From JAXGXT01 sp040772665 (GTDB lineage Bacteria; Bacillota; Clostridia; Lachnospirales; Anaerotignaceae), in NCBI GenBank assembly GCA_040772665.1, contig JAXGXT010000001.1:1-64000 (forward strand): a stretch of DNA of 64,000 bases. The letters are read 5' to 3'. The notes beneath the pieces are model-generated. The model ran no database searches, was not told the DNA's origin, and saw only the letters and a list, made by a program, of their open reading frames with translations. Positions 1-7,907 of the stretch are shown here, piece by piece. Positions within the stretch are counted from its first letter, which is position 1. The number at the start of each line of letters is the position of its first letter. Made by a program: the position numbers and the translations under genes.

Positions 1-4
1 ATAT

Positions 5-54
5 AAAAAGACACAAGGATTTTTAGGTTAAGCCCAAATTCCATGTGTCTTTTA
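5..54 (-). terminator. Terminator downstream of nrdR
   Basis: A 10-bp stem (6-15 pairing with 44-53) closes a loop of about 28 nt. Read on the minus strand it is followed by a T run, and it lies directly after the nrdR stop codon. The large loop makes this a moderate call. Confidence 0.55.
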
Positions 55-56
55 TG

Positions 57-518
57 TTATTTGTTTTTTTCACGAAGAAGCTTGCTAAGCTCGTCCATAA
101 AAGTATTTATATCCTTAAACTCACGATACACAGAAGCAAACCTCACATACGCAACCTCATCTATTGCTTTAAGCTTTTCCATTACCATTTCCCCGACTTC
201 CTTGCTGGAAACTTCCTTGTCCATACTGCTTATTACTGCATTTTCAATGCTGTCTGCGATTTCTTGTATCTGCTTTGCTGTTATGGGGCGTTTGTTGCAG
301 CTTTTCATAATTCCATTTAAAAGCTTTGCCTTATCAAAGGTTTCTCTTATTCCGTTTCTTTTAATAACAATCATGGGAATAGTGTCCACTCTTTCATATG
401 TTGTAAACCGCTTTCCGCAGCCGTCGCATGATCTTCTTCTTCTTATAACAGAGTTTTCATCCTGACCCCTGGAATCTATAACCTTAGTGTCATCATTGTT
501 GCAAAAAGGGCATTTCAA
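57..518 (-). CDS. nrdR: Transcriptional repressor NrdR
   Basis: NrdR is the zinc- and nucleotide-binding repressor of ribonucleotide reductase genes. The 153-residue protein has the full family layout: an N-terminal zinc ribbon with Cys3, Cys6, Cys31 and Cys34, the RRRRSCDGCGKRFTTYE segment, and an ATP-cone from about residue 47 to 137. The start is a TTG at 516-518, chosen because the zinc-ribbon Met-Lys-Cys-Pro begins there and a GGGGAGGAG ribosome binding site lies just upstream. It is near, and divergent from, nrdDG, its probable target, whose promoter carries matching boxes. Length is normal and no key residue is missing. Confidence 0.95.
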   Translation of the reverse strand: MKCPFCNNDDTKVIDSRGQDENSVIRRRRSCDGCGKRFTTYERVDTIPMIVIKRNGIRETFDKAKLLNGIMKSCNKRPITAKQIQEIADSIENAVISSMDKEVSSKEVGEMVMEKLKAIDEVAYVRFASVYREFKDINTFMDELSKLLREKNK

Positions 519-613
519 CTTAATCTCCTCCCCTATACTTTCTTTAGTCTACAAAATAAAGTATAAGCCACAAAAGGCTTAAGGTCAATGAGGATGAACT
601 AAATTTTTAACCC

Positions 614-880
614 TTATTCCCCAACAAACAAAACTTCCTCAACAACAACATCAACCAAAATAACATCATCACCAATTCTTCTTATACAATCCCAAGGTAT
701 TCTAAATTCCCTTTCATTGCAAAAAAGACCAAAATATCTGTTGCCCTCCGGCACAATTATCTTGCATATTTTTCCGTTTCTTAAATCAATTTCTAAATCA
801 TTCACAAACCCAAGCCTTAAACCATCACATATATTTATAACTTCTTTTCTTTTAAAGCAGCAAAATGTTTCTATAAACAT
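614..880 (-). CDS. YlmC/YmxH-type sporulation protein (PRC-barrel)
   Basis: This small protein (88 residues) resembles the YlmC/YmxH family, single PRC-barrel proteins found in spore-forming Firmicutes. The pattern is an N-terminal segment ending in KEVINICDG-RLG, a central EIDLRNGKICKIIVPEG stretch, and a C-terminal IPWDCIRRIGDDVILVD segment typical of the fold. There is no signal peptide or membrane helix. The ATG at 878-880 follows a GGGAG ribosome binding site. Its molecular role is not established; the family is linked to sporulation by distribution and expression. It sits upstream of nrdR on the same strand, about 95 bp away. Confidence 0.8.
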   Translation of the reverse strand: MFIETFCCFKRKEVINICDGLRLGFVNDLEIDLRNGKICKIIVPEGNRYFGLFCNEREFRIPWDCIRRIGDDVILVDVVVEEVLFVGE

Positions 881-966
881 AAATATTTCTCCCTATATTT
901 AACTCATTACAAATGTATGTAATTTTTTCACCAGTATTACTCTAAAATTTTATTACTTTTTATATA

Positions 967-1036
967 TTGACTTAATTTATTATTGGTTTTACAATATGTA
1001 TGTATATCTTCAATGTAATTCAACTACATATTGTGT
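967..1036 (+). promoter_or_regulatory. nrdDG promoter with two candidate NrdR boxes
   Basis: A -35 TTGACT (967-972) and -10 TACAAT (990-995) are separated by 17 bp. Two A/T-rich dyads that resemble the NrdR box lie at 989-1004 and 1021-1036, 32 bp centre to centre (three helical turns). The second, AACTACATATTGTGT-like, matches the consensus at about 12 of 16 positions; the first is weaker and overlaps the -10. Paired boxes with this spacing are the known NrdR operator design, and nrdR is next door. Confidence 0.6.
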
Positions 1037-1085
1037 TAAGCATAAACTCAATATACTATAGTATCAAAGGGGGAGCTATTGTAAA

Positions 1086-3413
1086 ATGATAGTCAGGATT
1101 AAAAAAAGAGATGGCCGTATAGACACTTTCGACCATAAAAAAATTGCAAATGCAATAAACAAAGCATTTATTGCAACAACAGGAGCAAAGGAGGAAAGTG
1201 TTTGCCTTGCCCTTGCCGAAGAGGTAGAGCAAACCTTTGATCTTGCAGGTAACGAAATGCCGACTGTAGAACAGGTTCAAGATATTGTTGAAAAGGTTCT
1301 TATAGACCACGGCTATGTAAGAACTGCAAAAAGCTATATTCTTTACAGAGCAGAACGTTCACGTGTCAGAGAAATGGAAACCCGCCTTATGAAAACATAT
1401 GACGACATTACATTTTCCGACAGCAGTGACAGCGACATTAAACGTGAAAATGCCAATATAGACGGAAACACAGCCATGGGTACAATGCTTAAATACGGTT
1501 CTGAGGGTGCAAAACATTTTTATGAGATGTTTGTTTTAAATCCTGCCCATTCGAAAGCTCATGCAGACGGAGATATTCACATACATGATTTAGACTTTTT
1601 CACACTGACAACCACCTGCTGTCAAATAGATATCATAAAACTTTTTAAAGACGGCTTTTCAACAGGACACGGAACACTTCGTGAGCCTAATGACATTTCA
1701 AGCTATGCGGCTTTGGCTTGTATAGCAATTCAAAGCAACCAAAACGACCAGCACGGAGGCCAGTCAATTGTTAACTTTGATTACGGCCTTGCTCCAGGTG
1801 TTAAAAAAACCTTTGGAAAAAGATATTTTGCATTTTTGGCAAACGCTTTAGAGCTTATTGCAGATGCCGAAAGTGAAGAGGTTTCCGAATATTTAAAATC
1901 AGAGCTTTCAGGCAAGGGCTTTATACCAACCCTTGATGAAAATGCAGAATACACAAAAGCTGAAACAGAGCTTCTTCTTTCAAAAGGATATGACGAATAC
2001 ACAATTGCACGCGCTCAAGGTTTTGCACGTGAAAAAGCAATTGCGGCAACAGAACGTGCCACATATCAGGCAATGGAAGCACTTATACATAACCTTAACA
2101 CAATGCATTCAAGAGCAGGCGCACAGACTCCTTTTTCATCCATTAACTATGGCATGGACACCTCCTCTGAAGGGCGTATGGTTGTAAGAAATATGCTTCT
2201 TGTTACGGAAAAAGGCTTGGGCAATGGGGAAACTCCCATATTCCCTATTCAAATTTTCAGGGTTAAAGAGGGCATTAACTTTAATACCGAAGACCCTAAC
2301 TATGACCTTTTCAGGCTTTCATGCAGGGTCAGTGCAAAAAGACTTTTTCCTAACTTCTCTTTTCAGGATGCACCTTTTAATCTGCAATATTATAAGGGAA
2401 CTCCGGAAACGGAAATTTCATACATGGGGTGTCGAACAAGGGTAATAGGCAACACCTTTGATAAAACCAAGGAAATAAGCAACGGCAGAGGAAACCTTAG
2501 CTTTACAACAATTAATCTTCCAAGAATAGGCATACTTTCAAACAAAAACCTTGAATGGTTTTACGATGAGCTTGACAGGAAAATCGCACTTGTTGTTGAA
2601 CAGCTTTTGGAAAGATTTGAAATACAAGCCAACAAAAAAGTTCATAACTATCCTTTCCTTATGGGTGAAGGTGTTTGGATTGACAGTGAAAAATTAGGCT
2701 ATAACGAAACAGTAAGAAATGTGCTTAGACATGGCACACTTTCCGTTGGCTTTATAGGCCTTGCCGAATGCCTTAAGGCACTTATAGGTTATCATCACGG
2801 CGAAAGCGAAATCGCCCAAAACCTTGGCCTTGATATAGTAAGCCATATGAGAAAAAGCCTTGATAAATATTCAGAAAAATATAAAATGAATTTTACACTT
2901 CTTGCAACACCTGCAGAAGGTTTAAGCGGAAGATTTATAAGAATTGATAAAGAAAACTATGGCATAATAGAGGGAGTAACAGACAGGGAATATTATACAA
3001 ACAGTTTCCATATCCCTGTTTATTACGACATAAGCGCATTCAAAAAAATTAAAATCGAAGCACCTTATCATGCCCTTACAAACGCAGGACATATTTCTTA
3101 TGTGGAGCTTGACGGCGACCCTTCTGAAAACCTTGAAGCTTTTGAAAAAATTGTGCGTTATATGAAAGAACAAGGAATGGGCTACGGCTCAATTAATCAT
3201 CCTGTTGACCGTGATCCATGCTGCGGATATAACGGAATAATAGGCGACACATGCCCTAAGTGCGGCAGAAGTGAAGACAGCGAAGATATAGGTTTTCAGC
3301 GTATACGTAGAATAACAGGATATTTGGTTGGAACGGTTGACAGGTTTAACAACGCAAAACGTGCGGAAGTAAACGACAGAATTAAGCATTCAATCAAAAA
3401 GGAAGATAAATAA
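1086..3413 (+). CDS. nrdD: Anaerobic ribonucleoside-triphosphate reductase NrdD
   Basis: NrdD is the class III, glycyl-radical enzyme that reduces ribonucleoside triphosphates to deoxy forms without oxygen. The 775-residue protein has an N-terminal ATP-cone (about residues 3-95, starting IVRIKKRDGRIDTFD), the large catalytic barrel, a C-terminal zinc site (Cys712, Cys713, Cys723, Cys726) and the glycyl-radical motif RITGY at about 742-746. The ATG follows GGGGGAG at good spacing. It overlaps the downstream activase gene by one base, so the two are translated together. The ATP-cone implies allosteric control by dATP/ATP, and the promoter implies NrdR repression. Confidence 0.97.
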   Translation: MIVRIKKRDGRIDTFDHKKIANAINKAFIATTGAKEESVCLALAEEVEQTFDLAGNEMPTVEQVQDIVEKVLIDHGYVRTAKSYILYRAERSRVREMETRLMKTYDDITFSDSSDSDIKRENANIDGNTAMGTMLKYGSEGAKHFYEMFVLNPAHSKAHADGDIHIHDLDFFTLTTTCCQIDIIKLFKDGFSTGHGTLREPNDISSYAALACIAIQSNQNDQHGGQSIVNFDYGLAPGVKKTFGKRYFAFLANALELIADAESEEVSEYLKSELSGKGFIPTLDENAEYTKAETELLLSKGYDEYTIARAQGFAREKAIAATERATYQAMEALIHNLNTMHSRAGAQTPFSSINYGMDTSSEGRMVVRNMLLVTEKGLGNGETPIFPIQIFRVKEGINFNTEDPNYDLFRLSCRVSAKRLFPNFSFQDAPFNLQYYKGTPETEISYMGCRTRVIGNTFDKTKEISNGRGNLSFTTINLPRIGILSNKNLEWFYDELDRKIALVVEQLLERFEIQANKKVHNYPFLMGEGVWIDSEKLGYNETVRNVLRHGTLSVGFIGLAECLKALIGYHHGESEIAQNLGLDIVSHMRKSLDKYSEKYKMNFTLLATPAEGLSGRFIRIDKENYGIIEGVTDREYYTNSFHIPVYYDISAFKKIKIEAPYHALTNAGHISYVELDGDPSENLEAFEKIVRYMKEQGMGYGSINHPVDRDPCCGYNGIIGDTCPKCGRSEDSEDIGFQRIRRITGYLVGTVDRFNNAKRAEVNDRIKHSIKKEDK

Positions 3414-3907
3414 TGAAAATACGAATTTCATCTGTTGTTAATGATTCAATAGTTGACGGAAAAGGAATAAGGCTTGCTGTTTTCACACAAGGCTGCGTTC
3501 ATAACTGCCAAGGGTGTCATAATCCTCAAACCCATGATTTAAACGGCGGAGAAGAAGTTGATGTTAAAAAAATAATTGAACTTATTAAAGAAAACCCCCT
3601 CCTGGACGGCATTACACTGACAGGAGGAGAGCCTTTTCTACAAGCTGAGCAGTCTGCAAAAATAGCAGAAGCCGCTCACAGCCTTGGGCTTAATGTATGG
3701 ACATACACAGGCTTTACCTATGAAGAAATTATGGCTTCCCATAATGATGATTTTATTGGGCTGCTTAAAGAAACAGATGTGTTAATAGACGGCAAATTTA
3801 TTTTGTCAGAGCGTTCATTAGAGCTTAAATTCAAAGGGAGTAAAAACCAAAGAATTATTGACGTTAAAAAAACCTTGGAAAGCGGAGAAGTTACACAATT
3901 GTTCTAA
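3413..3907 (+). CDS. nrdG: NrdD-activating radical SAM protein NrdG
   Basis: NrdG is the radical SAM activase that generates the glycyl radical on NrdD. The 164-residue protein has the activase iron-sulfur motif CVHNCQGC (CX3CX2C) near residue 28 and the SAM-binding ITLTGGEP segment around residue 66. Its length is normal for the family. The start codon overlaps the nrdD stop codon (ATGA-type junction), and a strong terminator follows, so nrdDG is a two-gene operon. Confidence 0.96.
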   Translation: MKIRISSVVNDSIVDGKGIRLAVFTQGCVHNCQGCHNPQTHDLNGGEEVDVKKIIELIKENPLLDGITLTGGEPFLQAEQSAKIAEAAHSLGLNVWTYTGFTYEEIMASHNDDFIGLLKETDVLIDGKFILSERSLELKFKGSKNQRIIDVKKTLESGEVTQLF

Positions 3908-3961
3908 GAGCCTAGGATTTACTTGCTCAAGAATATTTCTAAATCTTAACGTATATCTTTT

Positions 3962-4010
3962 CTCATACTAAAAGCCGCATGGAATATGCGGCTTTTAGTA
4001 TGAGTTTTTA
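3962..4010 (+). terminator. Strong terminator after nrdDG
   Basis: A perfect 19-bp stem (3962-3980 with 3986-4004) with a 5-nt loop is followed by a T run. The core, GCCGCAT pairing with ATGCGGC, resembles the AAAACCGCAT hairpin found in the interspersed repeats of this window. Confidence 0.9.
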
Positions 4011-4073
4011 TTTAGTTTTTTAAATTCAAATGGATTTATGCAAAGACTCTGTTCATATTTCATTTATTTAAAA

Positions 4074-4757
4074 CTATTTAAAATATCCTGTGTATGCCTG
4101 TATTTCTCCGTTTTCATCAATAATGTCAGAAATTTTCCAATAGTTCCCTTCTTTTTCAAGAATTAAATCTGTATCGAAAGAGTAAGTATCTGCCGACGTT
4201 TTTGTTACATACCTGACAATATACTTATAAGCGGTGTCGCTTAGCTTGTCGGAATCTATTATTTCATAGCTGTCAATCCAAGGACTTTAAACCCCTGTCA
4301 CCCAAAAAATATAATCATTGTCTTCAAGGCTTTTTGAATATGCTTTTTTAAGTGCATCAGTCATCACACTGTATTGCATTATACCGCTTCTTTCTTTCAT
4401 TCCCATAGAAAAAACCTCTATAGCTTTTTCAGGAGTAACAACACCTAAGTTTTCTATAGCCTTTTCCAACTGTCTAAGTTTTGAATTATCTGTTGTATAT
4501 ATATTTACAGAATTGTCATAGTCAGTAAAATAAATTTCTCCTCCAATTTCCTCAACAATTGTTCTTAAAGGGGCATAGGTAAGGCCGTTATAAATAAAAG
4601 GTTTATTATCGGCATTAAATTCTATCTTTTTATCTTGTAAGAACACATTATCAATGCTATATGAAACATCAATGTTTTTAACAATCCCTGACGCAAAAAT
4701 TGTTGAAACTCCCATACTTCCAATAATAACCCCTGTAAAAACACCCTTTAAATTCAT
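4074..4757 (-). pseudogene. Secreted stalk-domain protein gene interrupted by an in-frame stop
   Basis: The intact part (4287-4757, 156 residues) has a signal peptide (GVFTGVIIGSMGVSTIFASG) followed by a copper-amine-oxidase-N-terminal-like (stalk) domain: KPFIYNGLTYAPLRTIVEEIGG is the hallmark of this family. The frame ends in TAA at 4287-4289, but the same frame continues with SPWIDSYEII... for another 70 codons to a TAG at 4074-4076. The tail contains DTDLILEKEGNYWKISDIIDENG, which reads like a normal domain end. The whole frame is 228 codons including both stops and has no shift. One substitution (for example GAA or CAA to TAA) explains it. The ribosome binding site AGGAGG before the ATG at 4757 is intact. 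Confidence 0.75.
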
Positions 4758-4817
4758 TTTAAAACACCTCCTAATTATATACTCACACAGATTTTTCTCA
4801 TTTTCAAATATTTTCTT

Positions 4818-6137
4818 TTACTCTTTCGTTCCAAGTATTATCAATATGTCAATTCCTTCTTCAAGCATTGACTTATCCAGTATTATCTTGCTGTTAGGGT
4901 AATAGACCTTTAAGTCTTCTCCTGCACCCTTTTCTTTCACTACTATTCTTGTATACTCTGTTTTTTCGCCTTCAAAGTTAGAAGTTTTTGCTACGTTATA
5001 TCCCTCTTTTACAAGCATGTCTTGGTTTTTACCGGCAAACCCGCCTTTACTGCCGCCATTGGCAACTTCAATTACTTTGTCTTTACTGTCCTTGCCATCA
5101 ACTATGTTGTCGCTGAAAAATATCTTGCTTACAGCAGGCTTTACTGCCGCTTCGTCATATAAAAAATATGAAATGTTTCCCACATATTCTCCTGCCCCGG
5201 GCAAAGTTTCTGCTTTAAGTTTAGATAAATCCACATCCTTGGCATATTGTGCATACTTAACGGCATCTGTAATGTTTATGTCTGTTTCAACATAGTCATA
5301 TGCAGTTTTTATTAAAGCAGGGAAACTTTTAATCATTGTTTCACTTGATAAAAGCTTATTCATAAGCGCTTTCAAGAAATCCTGCTGAACAGCAACTCTT
5401 TGCTCATCCCCTAAAGGATATCTTCTGAACCTTACAAGCTGCTGGGCCTTTTCTCCGTCTAAAGGCTGAAGCCCTTCTTTAAGGTTTATATAAATATCTC
5501 CTGTATCTCTCATATCCCATTTCATATCCTGCGGAACATAAAACTCTACACCGCCAATTGCATCAACAAGATTTGTAAAACCGTCAAAATTTACCTTTAC
5601 ATAATGGTCTATTTCTATTCCTAAAAGTTCTTCAAGCTGAACAATGGAAAAATGATTGGCTTTTTCTTTTCCTGCGTAGGCATGAACCTCATTTATTTTA
5701 CATATGCCTCCGCTTGGTATATATTTATTATTGCTTTTTAGGTAGGTATACATTTCGTCGGATATTTTAACCCTTGTATCCCTTGGCACTGAAAACATTC
5801 CCAGATTACCGCTTTTGCTGTCAAAATGAAAAACTACTATAACATCTGTCCTTGTTTCGTCTTCGTCCACACCAAAAACAGCAATATTAAGAGATATATC
5901 CTTGCCTATAAGGGCATCAATAATATTCATCTGGCTTCCCTGTTTCGGGTTTGTGTCTTTAAAGCCCACAATTTTTGAATATGCAAAAATAGCCGCCGAA
6001 GAAAAAAGAACAAAAGCAAATACTATCAAAAAAAGTGTTTTAAAAAATCTGCCTGCAAGACTTTTTCTTTTCTTTCTCTTTTTAATGCCGCCTTGCGGCT
6101 GAAATCTTTTATTGTCAGCTGTACTGTCCTTAATCAT
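4818..6137 (-). CDS. LytR-CpsA-Psr (LCP) family protein
   Basis: LCP proteins attach undecaprenyl-linked polymers such as teichoic acids or capsule to peptidoglycan outside the cell. This 439-residue protein has a short basic cytoplasmic start, one membrane helix (about residues 31-52) and the LCP domain (about 85-300). Conserved pieces include FGVDEDETRTDVIVVFHFD, SVPRDTRV and QLVRFRRYPLGDEQRVAVQQ, whose arginines and aspartates bind the pyrophosphate lipid. A C-terminal extension (about 330-439) looks like the LytR C-terminal domain. It follows a second LCP gene by 10 bp, so the two are co-transcribed. Confidence 0.93.
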   Translation of the reverse strand: MIKDSTADNKRFQPQGGIKKRKKRKSLAGRFFKTLFLIVFAFVLFSSAAIFAYSKIVGFKDTNPKQGSQMNIIDALIGKDISLNIAVFGVDEDETRTDVIVVFHFDSKSGNLGMFSVPRDTRVKISDEMYTYLKSNNKYIPSGGICKINEVHAYAGKEKANHFSIVQLEELLGIEIDHYVKVNFDGFTNLVDAIGGVEFYVPQDMKWDMRDTGDIYINLKEGLQPLDGEKAQQLVRFRRYPLGDEQRVAVQQDFLKALMNKLLSSETMIKSFPALIKTAYDYVETDINITDAVKYAQYAKDVDLSKLKAETLPGAGEYVGNISYFLYDEAAVKPAVSKIFFSDNIVDGKDSKDKVIEVANGGSKGGFAGKNQDMLVKEGYNVAKTSNFEGEKTEYTRIVVKEKGAGEDLKVYYPNSKIILDKSMLEEGIDILIILGTKE

Positions 6138-6147
6138 TTATAGCACC

Positions 6148-7227
6148 TTAATCCTTTATATTATTCTCTTCTGGTTGTACGAAATCACTTTTAGGAAAGA
6201 AAAGTTCTTCCACCAATTCTTTAGTTCCCTGCAAATCATTATTAAAATATGAACCGCCTGTTCCCGGAATTGTATATGTTTTAATATTTTCAACACTTAT
6301 ATCTTTTATATACTTCACATATTGAAGTGCATCAATTACTGTTATATCAGTTTCCACATAGCTTAACACAGTTTTTGTTAAAGGCACAATATTTTTTATA
6401 ATTGTTTCGGTGTTTAATACCTTTTTCATAAGCGCACTCATAAACTGCTGTTGTACTTTAATTCTTTCCAAATCTTTTGCCGCATATCCCTCTCTAAACC
6501 TTACAAGCTGCTCCGCCTTATCTCCGTTTAAAATTTGAGTTCCTTTTTTTAAATGTACATACAGCCCTTGTTCAGGGTCTTCATAATCCATATCCATAGG
6601 CACGTCAAACTCCACACCATCAATGGCATCAACAACATACCTAAATGATGAAGTTGTAAACTTTAAGTAATAATCAATTTCTATATCTAACAAATCCTCA
6701 ATTGCCATCACAGAATACTGCGCCCTGTAACCCTCACCTGCATAAGCATGAATTTCGTTTATTTTGCAAACGCCATATCCTATTTTAGTGGGAATAAAGC
6801 CTGTTCTGTTTCTGTTTTTTAATCCGTTAATCATTTCTTCAGTCATTGTTACTTTTGTATCTCTGGGAACAGAAACAATGTTAATATCTTTTGTTTCCTC
6901 ATTAAAGCTTGCAACGAAAATAACATCTGTTCTTGTGCCGTCACCATCAACCCCGAAAACAGCCACATTGGTTATGTTTTTTTCTTCCTCTGCAGCTTCA
7001 CTCTCTTCATTGTTTTCCAAATTTAAATCTTTCTTTTTTAAGGTTTTATTCTCTTTGCTTGGCTTTCTTGAAGCATAGGCAGCAATTCCAGCAAAAGAAA
7101 CTGCACTGAATAAAAAAACGGCTGAAAAAACAATTAAAATAAATCTCCTAAAAAACCTTAGCTTAATTTTAACACCATCTTTATCTGAAAGTTCGCCCTT
7201 CCTAAATTCAGACGACATTTTCTGCAC
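6148..7227 (-). CDS. LytR-CpsA-Psr (LCP) family protein
   Basis: First gene of a tandem LCP pair. The 359-residue protein has a basic N-terminus, a membrane helix (about residues 27-50), an acidic linker rich in Glu and Lys (55-80) and an LCP domain from about residue 88. Conserved motifs are FGVDGDGTRTDVIFVASF, SVPRDTKV and EQLVRFREGYAAKDLERIKVQQQF. Unlike its neighbour it has no C-terminal extra domain. The pair probably arose by duplication and divergence; LCP paralogues often divide work between different wall polymers. Confidence 0.92.
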   Translation of the reverse strand: MQKMSSEFRKGELSDKDGVKIKLRFFRRFILIVFSAVFLFSAVSFAGIAAYASRKPSKENKTLKKKDLNLENNEESEAAEEEKNITNVAVFGVDGDGTRTDVIFVASFNEETKDINIVSVPRDTKVTMTEEMINGLKNRNRTGFIPTKIGYGVCKINEIHAYAGEGYRAQYSVMAIEDLLDIEIDYYLKFTTSSFRYVVDAIDGVEFDVPMDMDYEDPEQGLYVHLKKGTQILNGDKAEQLVRFREGYAAKDLERIKVQQQFMSALMKKVLNTETIIKNIVPLTKTVLSYVETDITVIDALQYVKYIKDISVENIKTYTIPGTGGSYFNNDLQGTKELVEELFFPKSDFVQPEENNIKD

Positions 7228-7255
7228 CTCCGCACATCTCCTCTATATTATCACA

Positions 7256-7285
7256 ATTATATTCTTGTTTTTAATATTATGTAAA
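7256..7285 (-). promoter_or_regulatory. Probable promoter of the LCP gene pair
   Basis: On the minus strand TTTACA (80-85 of the 7200s) and TATAAT (7256-7261) are separated by 18 bp, about 30 bp upstream of the first LCP gene. The elements are good but the spacing is one base long. Confidence 0.45.
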
Positions 7286-7468
7286 GAAAAATATCATTTT
7301 TCTATGTTTTTTAAATTCTAACTATGACATTTTACCACAAAAGTTAAAAAAATCCACCAATAAAAATATTAAATTTTCTTTACTATTTTGTCTAAAAGAG
7401 ATACCATGTTATTGTTAAGGTGTAATATAAATATAAAAAGAGTTGTTTTTTTGTTTTTATTCACACCA

Positions 7469-7627
7469 TATAATATCCGCAAATTTCATTTGCGGGGGAG
7501 CCTAACGGCTCTGCCGCTGTTGTCACAGCGGATTATATTACTCATAAAACTTTTCAAGTTTCATTCGTCCGTCAGCAAAAGAAAATGTCGGTTTTACCGC
7601 CGCTTTCTTTTGCTTTGGGGGTATAAT
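7469..7627 (+). repeat. Hairpin-rich interspersed repeat, type AB, copy 1
   Basis: About 157 bp bounded on both sides by TATAATAT. In order it holds five hairpins: CCGCAAAT-TTC-ATTTGCGG (7478-7496), GAGCC-TAAC-GGCTC, CCGCTG-TTGTCA-CAGCGG, AAACTT-TTC-AAGTTT and AGCAAAAGAAA pairing with TTTCTTTTGCT. Reverse-complement relatives occur at 16311-16473 and 51919-52237. It codes for nothing convincing. Confidence 0.85.
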
Positions 7628-7892
7628 ATCCGCAAATTTCATTTGCGGGAGAGCGTAGACAAAGTCAAAACCTTGAGGGCTTTGCCCTCAAACACCCACA
7701 AGGGTTTTACCCTTGACCTATCTAAAACCGCATGAATATGCGGTTTTGATAAAAGTTTTTGGTCTTGCTTTTTTCAAAAAGCAAGTGGGGTTGGGCAACG
7801 CCCAAGGTTTGTCTTCAGTCTGCTGCAAATTTCATTTGCAGTAGAGCCTAAACGGTTTTACCGCCGCTTTCTTTTGCTTTTGGGGTATAATA
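7622..7892 (+). repeat. Interspersed repeat type AB, copy 2, with a nested type C element
   Basis: This copy begins directly at the TATAATAT that ends copy 1, with the same CCGCAAAT hairpin (7629-7647). A type C element then takes the place of the middle part (about 7652-7820). The end (7845-7892) is again type AB (GCCGCTTTCTTTTGCTTTTGG, then TATAATA). The C part has its own hairpins: TTGAGGGC/GCCCTCAA, CAAGGGTTTTACCCTTG, AAAACCGCAT/ATGCGGTTTT, GCTTTTTTCAAAAAGC and GGGCAACGCCC. The repeat ends 15 bp before the ATG of the next gene. Confidence 0.8.
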
Positions 7893-7907
7893 AACGGAGG
7901 TACAAAA

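Noticed and set aside
7388..7735. Open frame of 115 codons across the repeat region upstream of the LTA synthase gene
   Set aside because: It runs straight through the palindromic repeat, has no ribosome binding site, and its product reflects the hairpin sequence. It is not a gene.
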